DNA of 64,000 bases from Rhizobium hidalgonense. Its GTDB lineage: Bacteria > Pseudomonadota > Alphaproteobacteria > Rhizobiales > Rhizobiaceae. The notes under the pieces were generated by a model. The model did not search any database and was not told where the DNA came from. It saw only the letters and a list, made by a program, of their open reading frames with translations. The DNA lies in contig NZ_LODW01000045.1 of NCBI RefSeq assembly GCF_002914525.1, positions 106,415 to 170,414 of the forward strand, read 5' to 3'. Both the position numbers and the translations under genes were made by a program. Of this stretch, positions 25,879 to 33,336 are shown piece by piece (position 1 is the stretch's first letter; the number at the start of each line of letters is the position of its first letter).

Positions 25879-26652
25879 CTAACTCGGCGAGGCGTCAGGC
25901 CCGCCGGCGGCTCTTTGAATCAAGCGGGCAACCACTTCAGTCCGGTTTTGCGCCTGCAGCTTTCGCATTATGTGCTGCAGATGCATCTTCACCGTATGCC
26001 CTGACAAATTGAGTTTTCCTGCAATGACCTTATTTGAACAGCCGGATTGCAACTCAGCGAGGACATCCGCCTCCCGGGGAGTGAAATCGGCAAGCGCCAA
26101 GTACTGCGTTCTCTCATCCAAGCTTTTTTCGGCCTCACTTCTGGCCGGGCTATGCTCATTCGAGCCGTTTGCGGCCGTCCCCAAAAGCTGTGGGAAAAAT
26201 GTTCCTCCTGCCAGAACCAGACGAAGACCGGCAAGGGCAATGTCGATGGGAAGGGAGGTCGAGAAAAAGCCGCGGATGCCCATCTTGAGCGCCTGACGGG
26301 CGATGATGGCGTCATCCGTACTTGAGAGCAACGTGATAGGAATCTCAGGAAAACGTGCAGCGATCGCGGCGAGATCATCGCGCAGGCTCGTGCTCTCAAC
26401 GCCTCTCCCGGCCAGATCCAATGCAATCAAACGCACCTCGGCTCCAAGCGCCCGATCGAGACTCTCGGTCGAGATCAAATCGATAAAGTTCCACCCGGCG
26501 AGTTCACGCTCAAGAAGCTTCACCACGGTCGTGCGCGCCAGTGTCGAATGCTCAATAATGATCACAGTTGGTGCATTGCGCCGGCGCTTTATTCCAGCAC
26601 TGTCGGACACTTGCGTGCTCCCCAGAAGTTGTGCAACCCAACAGCTATTCAT
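25879..26652 (-). CDS. LuxR/NarL-type response regulator with degenerate receiver
   Basis: A 257-residue protein: receiver-like domain (about 27-150) and C-terminal LuxR HTH (FTPREADVLAELQSGCSNKV, IAGKLNLSGHTVKMHLQHIM). In the receiver the expected acidic pair is replaced by EH (VIIIEHSTLAR), the candidate phospho-Asp is in IALDLAGRG, and the conserved Lys near the end is absent (GFFSTSLP). It probably does not respond to normal phosphorylation. Start ATG 26652 is chosen, with an alternative at 26679; ribosome sites are weak. It lies beside the glycine-rich protein/secretion locus in the same direction and probably regulates it (inference). Confidence 0.8.
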   Translation of the reverse strand: MNSCWVAQLLGSTQVSDSAGIKRRRNAPTVIIIEHSTLARTTVVKLLERELAGWNFIDLISTESLDRALGAEVRLIALDLAGRGVESTSLRDDLAAIAARFPEIPITLLSSTDDAIIARQALKMGIRGFFSTSLPIDIALAGLRLVLAGGTFFPQLLGTAANGSNEHSPARSEAEKSLDERTQYLALADFTPREADVLAELQSGCSNKVIAGKLNLSGHTVKMHLQHIMRKLQAQNRTEVVARLIQRAAGGPDASPS

Positions 26653-26730
26653 ATTATTCCAGTTCTCGCTGCATGTCATGATAAAAAGCGAGTGTATTCT
26701 CAATATCAATAGTCTGATCTCTCACGATAA

Positions 26731-26747
26731 TTCTTATAGTCTATAAG
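26731..26747. promoter_or_regulatory. Perfect 8+1+8 palindrome upstream of the response regulator
   Basis: TCTTATAG-T-CTATAAGA, about 80 bp upstream of the regulator start, in AT-rich DNA. Its size and symmetry suit a dimeric HTH regulator, possibly the LuxR-type protein itself. No second copy was seen in the divergent region 28502-28976. Confidence 0.5.
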
Positions 26748-26750
26748 ATA

Positions 26751-27035
26751 TCATCGATAGATAATTGTGGCTCGCAGAGCACATTCAAGATATTTTTCAT
26801 CATGAGCTTCTGGTTCGACTTGCCCGTGAAGAGTTTTGAGTCTTCGAAAAATTACGTACGGGAAGCGGGTAAACAAATCTTCAAAAGACACTGAAAAGCC
26901 AACCGATCTTCTACCGCCATATTCGGCAATAAGCTGCTCGATACAACGATCCATCGATCGGCGCGGCCTTGGTTGCCTATCGCAATTCAATACAGCCGTA
27001 AACATCGACAGCAAAACGACAAACGCGAAGAGCAA
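26751..27035 (-). CDS. Doubtful small hypothetical protein
   Basis: A 94-residue frame beginning with TTG (hydrophobic MLFAFVVLLSMFTAVL, then basic and charged segments), with a possible internal ATG at 26954. No ribosome site or family is recognised. It lies between the regulator and the glycine-rich gene, in the same direction as both. It may be an exported peptide or simply an open frame. Confidence 0.25.
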   Translation of the reverse strand: MLFAFVVLLSMFTAVLNCDRQPRPRRSMDRCIEQLIAEYGGRRSVGFSVSFEDLFTRFPYVIFRRLKTLHGQVEPEAHDEKYLECALRATIIYR

Positions 27036-27389
27036 AAAAGTCTGAGATCGCCGACTACCCGTTATGATTACTGAAAACTGCGTTCTGATGACGCATTAAT
27101 ACCAGTTTAGCATCGTTTTTCCCTTTGGAACCGCGCCGGCGCCGACAGATCACGGCCTCCATCGGCCGGAATCGTCGACAATGGATAAGATCATGGTGGA
27201 ACGGTTGGTATCCGTGAGCCGGCCGTTGCGGCCCATGCCGGCCGAAGAGACGAATACCGGGCGGGAAGCGAACCAACATATGGTTTGAAAAATGGCACCA
27301 GGAACAGTCTCGTGCCGTTGGGCCTGCGCACTACAAGTGAGGATTCTATCATCGAGAACAGGATGTCGTCCGAAAACCGCTCACACTTC
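27036..27389. other. Region between doubtful frame and glycine-rich gene
   Basis: No convincing gene. At 27367-27388 the segment CGTCCGAAAACCGCTCACAC matches the core of the rhizobial dispersed palindrome seen complete at 42445-42494, so a degenerate copy of that repeat lies immediately beyond the end of the glycine-rich gene. Confidence 0.5.
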
Positions 27390-27425
27390 ATTCTCTGGCT
27401 ATGCATGATTCTCTAGCTATGCATG
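27390..27425. repeat. Tandem duplication of 18 bp at the 3' end of the glycine-rich gene
   Basis: ATTCTCTGGCTATGCATG (27390-27407) and ATTCTCTAGCTATGCATG (27408-27425), one mismatch. The mismatch is the stop codon: the second copy gives TAG on the minus strand where the first would read CAG. Confidence 0.85.
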
Positions 27426-28501
27426 AAACTCAGAATGCCGTCTACGAGAGCCGAATGGGCGTCCGTGAGGTTGCCCTCTCCGCCGTGGCCCCCGATACCG
27501 GCCAATTGAAGCGCGTGCTGATCATAGAGAACATGATCGACCTGTTGGGCGTCCGCCGTTCCACCGGCGGGAACGGCAATGTTGATGGGATGGAAATAAC
27601 CGAAATTAACGTCGACCATGCTGCCGGTCGACGATCCGTCGCCGCCACCGCCACCGGCATGGTTGCCGGTAAAAATCGTGTCCGACGACAGGTTGAAGCC
27701 ACCGCCATTACCGCCGATGCCTGCGATCTGCACAGTGCCCTGATCGAAAATGACGTTGTTTGTCTGATGAGCCTCCGCCGAGCCGCCTGCGGCGCCGATG
27801 GCGATGTTGATCGGCGAGAAGATGGCGATGCTCACGTCGACCATGCTGCCGACGAAATATCCATTGCCGCCGTGGCCCGCGTAAAAGTCGCCGGTCAATG
27901 TCAGCGCAGTTCCCGGGCTCATCGACGAGCCATGGGTCGCGACATTATGGTCTCCACCCGAGCCGCCCATGCCGCCTATCTGGGTTGCGCCCTGAAGGAA
28001 CATTGCGTTGTTCGATTGGTCGGCGTGAGCCTCCGCGCCGGGGCCAGCGGCCACGGCAGTATTGACGGGGGCAAATAGCGCGACTTCAGTGCTGACGAGA
28101 CCACCGTAGAAGACGCCATTGCCGCCGGTGCCGGCATGACTGGCGCCCTCGCCGCTGCCGATGGCAACATTGCCGCTTCCGCCATTCCCGCCGATCCCAG
28201 CCATTTCGGTGGGATGCTGATTGATGAGCGCATCGTTGCCCTGGAAAGCGTCGGCACTCGAATGAGGTCCCGCGATCGCCGCATTGGACGGCATGAAGAC
28301 GGCCAGTGCGTTGCTGCTGATCACGCCTTCGCTGATCCCGTCACCACCGCTGCCGGCTGAATTATGGCTTGGACCGGAAGCGACATCCAATGGAAGCCAG
28401 GTCGGCACCAATGCCAGGTGCCCCGCGGCCACGTTGGGGGCGAGGTGTTGATCGGTGCCCGTCTTGGGCAGGTCTTCCAATAAGGGACGAGATTCCGCCA
28501 T
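27413..28501 (-). CDS. Glycine-rich four-repeat protein, probable type I secretion cargo
   Basis: A 362-residue acidic to neutral protein with no Sec signal peptide. After a 49-residue head, four imperfect units of about 75-85 residues start at 50 (GSGGDG), 124 (GTGGNG), 209 (GHGGNG) and 284 (GGGGDG). Each contains a hydrophobic stretch (STEVALFAPVNTAV, DVSIAIFSPINIAI, DVNFGYFHPINIAV) and ends in a GG-rich motif (MAGIGGNGGSGN, IGGMGGSGGDHN, IAGIGGNGGGFN, LAGIGGHGGEGN). ATG 28501 follows GGAGACGGTA. No RTX calcium nonapeptides (GGxGxDxUx) are present. Lying beside an exporter and sharing motifs with the gene at 28977, it is probably exported. Function unknown; a surface or matrix role is a guess. 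Confidence 0.8.
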   Translation of the reverse strand: MAESRPLLEDLPKTGTDQHLAPNVAAGHLALVPTWLPLDVASGPSHNSAGSGGDGISEGVISSNALAVFMPSNAAIAGPHSSADAFQGNDALINQHPTEMAGIGGNGGSGNVAIGSGEGASHAGTGGNGVFYGGLVSTEVALFAPVNTAVAAGPGAEAHADQSNNAMFLQGATQIGGMGGSGGDHNVATHGSSMSPGTALTLTGDFYAGHGGNGYFVGSMVDVSIAIFSPINIAIGAAGGSAEAHQTNNVIFDQGTVQIAGIGGNGGGFNLSSDTIFTGNHAGGGGGDGSSTGSMVDVNFGYFHPINIAVPAGGTADAQQVDHVLYDQHALQLAGIGGHGGEGNLTDAHSALVDGILSFMHS

Positions 28502-28976
28502 TACCGTCTCCATTCGCGGTCGACCGCAGATCCGCCAAGCATGCGGCGCCTTGCAGCCTGAATTGTTGAGGCATTGTGCATCTGAACCTAGCAAAAGCAG
28601 AGCCTGCAATTCGTCTACATCCAGTCGGCTAGTTCTGTAGCCATTTGGCTGTCATGGCCGACGTGCCCGTTGTGCGCGTTGAAAGCCACCAAATCGGTCT
28701 TTGGATGAGAGGTCTGGCGTCGCTTCGGTGAAGTCGAAGACACGATCATGACCATGCCGCCCTGCGCCAAATCACCAAACACCAATCCAAATAACGCCAG
28801 CCATAGCAAGTATACATCCCAAGGAATGTCCCCGAATATCCGGGTAGTTCGAAGTTTAAATCGCAGGCAATATTCGTCCGCGGTCGTATTGGCTGCGGTG
28901 ACATGCTGGAACGCAGGCCGCAGGGGGACGCCGTAAAAACAAACACGCACCAAACCAAGTAGAAGGAGTGACATCA
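28502..28976. promoter_or_regulatory. Divergent control region of the two glycine-rich genes
   Basis: A 475-bp region between the two divergent cargo-like genes. An open minus-strand frame crosses it (28615-28977), but it has no ribosome site or family features. It should contain both promoters; no consensus boxes stand out. Confidence 0.5.
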
Positions 28977-29552
28977 ATGCCTATTCCACAAATCTCCGAC
29001 ACGATTCATCTCAACCATCCGGATGCGGGTGACGCGAATGCCGGCAACGGTGGTGATGGCCACAATGATGGGAACATCAACTACAACCCGGTCGCCTATG
29101 TCGACCCCACACAAAAGGTCTACGGGGCAACGACCGATGTGCACAACGGCGATCACGTTTGGCAGACGGCAGATTGGGACGCCGGCCATGGCGGAAACGG
29201 TGGCTTTAGCCAAGCCCAGAACAACTTCCTGGCGGCACTCGCGCATAGCGGCCCCGGCGGCGACGGCGGAGATTCCAACTCCAATGGCAGTCAAGGAAAC
29301 ACAAGCGGCGGCGACACGGCTGCGGTGGCTGCGGCGACGACCGCGACACAATATACGCAGCTTATGGCCGATCAGCATGCCACCATCCTCGCCGGTGTCG
29401 GCGGTAACGGCGGCAACGGAAACATGGCTCATGGCGGCGATATCTCGTCGGCATTGGTTCACTCGGATCCCGAAACGACGACAGTGACCAATTCTCTCGA
29501 TCACTTCATAAACGCCTTCGGTCATATCGACGTCGACCATCTCGGCTCCTGA
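28977..29552 (+). CDS. Second glycine/asparagine-rich protein, probable type I secretion cargo
   Basis: A 191-residue protein without a signal peptide. It carries GG-rich motifs (NAGNGGDGHNDGN, AGHGGNGGFSQAQNN, GPGGDGGDSNSNG, LAGVGGNGGNGNMAHGG) and a stretch DQHATILAGVGGNGGNGN closely related to DQHALQLAGIGGHGGEGN in the divergent gene. Its C-terminus (NSLDHFINAFGHIDVDHLGS) is rich in hydrophobic and acidic residues like type I secretion signals. ATG 28977 follows AGAAGGAGTGACATCA. A hairpin separates it from the exporter genes, which follow in the same direction. Confidence 0.8.
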   Translation: MPIPQISDTIHLNHPDAGDANAGNGGDGHNDGNINYNPVAYVDPTQKVYGATTDVHNGDHVWQTADWDAGHGGNGGFSQAQNNFLAALAHSGPGGDGGDSNSNGSQGNTSGGDTAAVAAATTATQYTQLMADQHATILAGVGGNGGNGNMAHGGDISSALVHSDPETTTVTNSLDHFINAFGHIDVDHLGS

Positions 29553-29564
29553 ATTCAGACATCA

Positions 29565-29592
29565 AGGGCCGCTGGTTTCGGCCGGCGGCCCT
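29565..29592 (+). terminator. Hairpin between cargo-like gene and exporter genes
   Basis: AGGGCCGC (29565-29572) and GCGGCCCT (29585-29592) form a perfect stem with a 12-base loop. There is no T-run. As a partial terminator or processing site it would let the cargo be made in excess over the exporter. Confidence 0.6.
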
Positions 29593-29642
29593 CAAGGTAA
29601 GCAGCCTCTTCTTGTCAGTATCAAGTGCAGCGAGATCTGATA

Positions 29643-31358
29643 ATGACAACGATTTCCATAAAGCCACCGCTCCCGCCGACACAGCTTGTTGTTGCGTTCC
29701 GGGCTTGTGCCGGAGCCTTCGGGTTGGTCTTCCTTTACAGCTGCGGCTACAATCTCTTTCTTCTCACGCCTTCCATCTATCTCCTGCAGATCTATGACAG
29801 GGTCCTGTCGAGCCGAAGCACCGACACGCTCCTGATGCTGACGATGATCATCGCCATCGCTGTCCTGGTCGGGTCGACGCTGGATATCGTGCGCAGGGCA
29901 GCGCTTTCGCGCATCGGCAGCTGGCTGGACCACAGGCTGCGGCCCATGGTGCTCACCGCATCGTTCGAATATGCCGCTCACGCCGATACGGGAGCAGCCA
30001 CCGAGTGCTACAGGGATCTCGCCGCATTACGGCAGTTCCTCGATTCACCGGCCAGCTCGCTTTTATTTGACGTTCCCTGGGCGCCGGTATTCCTGCTTCT
30101 GCTCTTTCTTGTTCACCCGCTGCTTGGAACCATCGGTCTTCTGTGCGCAGTTGCGCTGCTGCTGTTTGCGTTGGCGACGGAACTGGCGACGCGGGCGCCG
30201 CTTGCTCACGCCAATCTTGCCCTTTCGCGGAGCTATCTGCGATTTGCGACCGCGCTGAAAAACATCGAAGTGATCCGGGCCATGGGCATGCAGGACGGCG
30301 CAGCGCTGATCGTCTATCGCGATGCGGAAATGGCAAGAAGGGCCCAGGACATCGCGATGCATCGCACGGAGATCATTCTTGGTTTCTCCAAATCGATCCG
30401 CACGCTTGCGCAGATCCTGATGATGGGATCGGCGACATGGCTGGTGCTCGTCAACAGCGGCAGTCCCGGAATCATCTTCGTTGCGAGCCTGCTGCTCGGG
30501 CGCGGGCTCGCACCGATCGAAGGCGCAATGGGGGCATGGCGCTCCTTTATGTTCGCGCGCAACGCCTTCAATCGCTTGAACAGAATGCTGATAACAGTTG
30601 CATCGGAATGCGATGCCCGAATGGTGCCGCTGCCGGAACCCAATGGCCTCGTTCTCGATAATGTCAGCTATATCAAGCCATTCGCCGATCGGCCGATATT
30701 GAGCGATATCACATTGCGCCTGGCGCCTGGCGATTGCATTGCGCTCATCGGTCCGTCGGGGTCGGGAAAATCGACACTTGGTCGCATCATGGCGGGCGTC
30801 GTGCCGGCGACAAGCGGATATGCGCTTCTCGGCGGGGTCGATATCTCGGCTCTGCGCCTTTGCGGGGGAACCTGCCATGTCGGATACCTGCCGCAGGATA
30901 TCGAACTCTTCGGCGGAGCAATCAAGGATGTGATCGGCCGGCTGGACGGAGGTGATCCCGGCAAGGCAATAGACGCCGCAAAGCTGGTTGGATTGCACGA
31001 CGCGATCATGCGGCTGCCGCAGGGCTACGAGACCGACATCGGTGAAGGTGGCAACCTGCTCCTGCGGGCGCAGCGCCAACAGCTGGGACTGGCACGGGCG
31101 GCCTATGGAAATCCGTCTCTTATCGTTCTCGACGATCCGAATTCGAGCCTGGATTATGACGGCGAACGCATGCTGTTTACCGCAATCGAGCGCATGAGAT
31201 CCAGGGGGATGACCGTGGTTATCATAACGCATCGGATGGGGATCCTGCCGGTCACCAACAAGATTGCCATCATGCGTAATGGAATGGTGGCTGCCTTCGG
31301 CGACAGCGAGCGGATCTATGAAACCTATCTTCAACCACCGGCTCGAACGGGAACCTAG
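29643..31358 (+). CDS. Type I secretion ABC transporter (PrsD/HlyB-like) with altered signature motif
   Basis: A 571-residue inner-membrane exporter: membrane domain (about 1-310, opening LFLLTPSIYLLQIYDRVLSS as in PrsD-type proteins) and ATPase domain. Walker A GPSGSGKST is at 370-378, the Q-loop YLPQDIELFGG is present, and the H-loop His is near 530. The signature expected as LSGGQ reads LLRAQ (473-477) within LLLRAQRQQLGLARA, and the residue after the Walker B Asp, normally catalytic Glu, is Asp (VLDDPNSSLD, 498). Both alter the ATP hydrolysis site. It has no C39 peptidase domain. ATG 29643 is chosen over a GTG at 29625. An outer-membrane TolC-like partner is not encoded here. Confidence 0.88.
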   Translation: MTTISIKPPLPPTQLVVAFRACAGAFGLVFLYSCGYNLFLLTPSIYLLQIYDRVLSSRSTDTLLMLTMIIAIAVLVGSTLDIVRRAALSRIGSWLDHRLRPMVLTASFEYAAHADTGAATECYRDLAALRQFLDSPASSLLFDVPWAPVFLLLLFLVHPLLGTIGLLCAVALLLFALATELATRAPLAHANLALSRSYLRFATALKNIEVIRAMGMQDGAALIVYRDAEMARRAQDIAMHRTEIILGFSKSIRTLAQILMMGSATWLVLVNSGSPGIIFVASLLLGRGLAPIEGAMGAWRSFMFARNAFNRLNRMLITVASECDARMVPLPEPNGLVLDNVSYIKPFADRPILSDITLRLAPGDCIALIGPSGSGKSTLGRIMAGVVPATSGYALLGGVDISALRLCGGTCHVGYLPQDIELFGGAIKDVIGRLDGGDPGKAIDAAKLVGLHDAIMRLPQGYETDIGEGGNLLLRAQRQQLGLARAAYGNPSLIVLDDPNSSLDYDGERMLFTAIERMRSRGMTVVIITHRMGILPVTNKIAIMRNGMVAAFGDSERIYETYLQPPARTGT

Positions 31359-31372
31359 GGAGTGACGATGCC

Positions 31373-32812
31373 ATGACCCTTGTTCCACTGGACGCAACGC
31401 CGGCGAAACTTTCAAATTCGTCAAGGATGGGCCAGCGGTTTGCTCAACGATCGACAGCCAGGCAACAGACGGCCTATCTGCCGGTGATCGAACAAAAACA
31501 GCGCGGACCCGCCGCCCCTTCGCCCATGCCGGTGCTCAGAGGCGTCGTCTGGACGGGCAACCTGCTGATCCTGGTCTTTGTGATTGGATTGGGAATCTGG
31601 TCGGCTCTGGCGCCGCTGCATAGCGCTGCGGTCGCGTCGGGCGTGATCGAACCGGAGACCAGCCGCAAGACCATTCAGCACCTGGAAGGCGGAATTGTGC
31701 GACGAATTCTTGTCAGAAACGGCGATACGGTGATGGCCGGGCAAATCGTGATAGAACTCGACGACACGAAGTCCCGCTCGGAGCGCGACAGCATTCAAGG
31801 CCAGCTTTGGGACGCCGAAGGCAGCCGCGCCCGCCTGCTTGCGGAGCAAACGGGCGGCGACCATGTCGCCTATCCCGAGGATCTCAGAGCGGCCATGGAC
31901 AAATATCCTTCGGTCAATGCGATTCTGATCGGGCAACAGAAAATCTTCGAAGCCCGCCGCCGGGTCATGCAGGCGGAAATTCAGATCGCCAATGAAAAAA
32001 TCGCGCAGGTGCGGCAGGAAATCGTCGGACTTGGCGCGCAGAAGGCAGCGCTGGCCGACAGAGCCGCAATCTCGCAGGAAGAACTGGATCAGGTTACGGT
32101 CCTCACTGCTAAAGGACTGGAACGAAGGAGCAGGCTTCTCAACCTGCAGCGCGAAAAAGCAGACCTTGACGGCCAGCAGGGCCAAGTCGAGGCACAGATC
32201 GCTCGCGCCTACCAGGTGATCAGCGAGGCACAGGCCGATCTCGCAAAGCTTGAAAGCGACCGGTTGAGCGAAGTCGCCCAGGGCATGCGCGATACGGAAA
32301 GTCGGATCATGCAATTGCGCGAGCGCTTGCGGGCGATCGACGACCAGCTTTCAAGGACCGATATCAGGGCTCCCGAAGATGGAACAATCATGAACCTGCG
32401 TATCCACACATCAGGCGGGGTGGTCGGCGCGGGCGAACCGCTCGTCGATCTACTGCCACGCTCCGATCGCCTGATTGTCTCTGCCCATGTCAGACCGGAG
32501 GACATCAATCTTGTCCATGCGGGGCTAGAGGCACAGGTTCACCTCCTTCCATACAATCAGCGGCGCGTTCCACTGCTGAAAGGTCGGGTCGAGTATGTGT
32601 CAGCCGACCGCCTCACCGATACGCAGAGCGGCCAGCCCTACTTTGCCGCGACAATCCGCGTAACGGACGAGCGGCTGGCGAAAATGCGTGATGTCGAACT
32701 GGTCGCGGGCATGCCCGCACAGACACTGATCGAAACCGGCAAAAGCAGCGTAGCGCTCTATGCTGTCAGACCGCTTCTCGACAGTTTTAACAGAGCATTT
32801 CGTGAGGACTGA
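31373..32812 (+). CDS. HlyD/PrsE-type periplasmic adaptor of the type I secretion system
   Basis: A 479-residue membrane-fusion protein. It has a cytoplasmic N-terminus, one membrane segment (LLILVFVIGLGIWSALAPLH), lipoyl halves (ASGVIEPETSRKTIQHLEGG, VRNGDTVMAGQIVIELDD and DIRAPEDGTIMNLRIHTSGG), long coiled coils between them, and a C-terminal beta domain. It starts 14 bp after the exporter gene. It would connect the ABC exporter with a TolC-type channel encoded elsewhere. Confidence 0.92.
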   Translation: MTLVPLDATPAKLSNSSRMGQRFAQRSTARQQTAYLPVIEQKQRGPAAPSPMPVLRGVVWTGNLLILVFVIGLGIWSALAPLHSAAVASGVIEPETSRKTIQHLEGGIVRRILVRNGDTVMAGQIVIELDDTKSRSERDSIQGQLWDAEGSRARLLAEQTGGDHVAYPEDLRAAMDKYPSVNAILIGQQKIFEARRRVMQAEIQIANEKIAQVRQEIVGLGAQKAALADRAAISQEELDQVTVLTAKGLERRSRLLNLQREKADLDGQQGQVEAQIARAYQVISEAQADLAKLESDRLSEVAQGMRDTESRIMQLRERLRAIDDQLSRTDIRAPEDGTIMNLRIHTSGGVVGAGEPLVDLLPRSDRLIVSAHVRPEDINLVHAGLEAQVHLLPYNQRRVPLLKGRVEYVSADRLTDTQSGQPYFAATIRVTDERLAKMRDVELVAGMPAQTLIETGKSSVALYAVRPLLDSFNRAFRED

Positions 32813-32819
32813 AGCGGTG

Positions 32820-33098
32820 ATGGGCAAACGAAAATTTGACGACGACCAGATTACGGGCATTCTGAAGGAGCATCAGGCCGGAGTGACGGTGGCCGATGTT
32901 TGCCACAGATACGGCATCAGCGAGCCGACCTTCTATCGGTGGCAATCGCTGCAGTTCGGAAATGTCGGCCTCCATGCCAGAAGGGTGAGAGCCCTGGAGG
33001 AGGAGAACCAGAAGCTCAAGAAGCTTTTGGCCGAATCCATGCTCTCGGCGGCAACACTGAGCGAGATGCTGGCGAAGACATCGAAGGGGCGAAACTGA
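32820..33098 (+). CDS. Lone IS3-type OrfA (HTH_Tnp_1) protein
   Basis: A 92-residue protein clearly of the IS3/IS407 OrfA family: MGKRKFDDDQITGILKEHQA, helix-turn-helix DVCHRYGISEPTFYRWQS, then the leucine-zipper end ALEEENQKLKKLLAESM. No OrfB frame follows and no terminal inverted repeats were seen, so it is either an IS remnant or a domesticated DNA-binding protein. It starts only 7 bp after the adaptor stop, as an operon gene would, and a hairpin follows its stop. Confidence 0.8.
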   Translation: MGKRKFDDDQITGILKEHQAGVTVADVCHRYGISEPTFYRWQSLQFGNVGLHARRVRALEEENQKLKKLLAESMLSAATLSEMLAKTSKGRN

Positions 33099-33118
33099 CC
33101 GCTGAACAGAGCGGTCAG
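33095..33118 (+). terminator. Hairpin at the end of the secretion operon
   Basis: CTGACCGCT (33095-33103) and AGCGGTCAG (33110-33118), a perfect 9-bp stem with a 6-base loop that includes the OrfA stop codon. No T-run follows, so termination strength is uncertain. Confidence 0.6.
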
Positions 33119-33336
33119 TCGGCCGCCTTCTGGTCCGCGCCACCACGCTTCGCGCTGCTATCAGTGCGCCACTGACCTCGCGTCCTGGTCGATTTGGCCC
33201 GGGCGGATCATCGACTATACTGCACCGGAACTGCCGTGCCGGATGCCGATGCACTCATCCTGGGAAGGCAACGGCGCCCGGCAGCTCGAGAGTCAGGGAT
33301 TTAAGCGCTCGCGCCGGATGTTGCGAAGAGTCGACG

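Noticed and set aside
27390..27425. CRISPR-like short repeat
   Set aside because: Only two adjacent copies with no spacer; a simple tandem duplication. No CRISPR array is present in the window.
28615..28977. Minus-strand frame in the divergent region of the glycine-rich genes
   Set aside because: No ribosome site, no family, occupies what must be promoter DNA.
27413..29552. RTX toxin or adhesin
   Set aside because: GG motifs are frequent but the calcium-binding nonapeptide GGxGxDxUx is not found in series.
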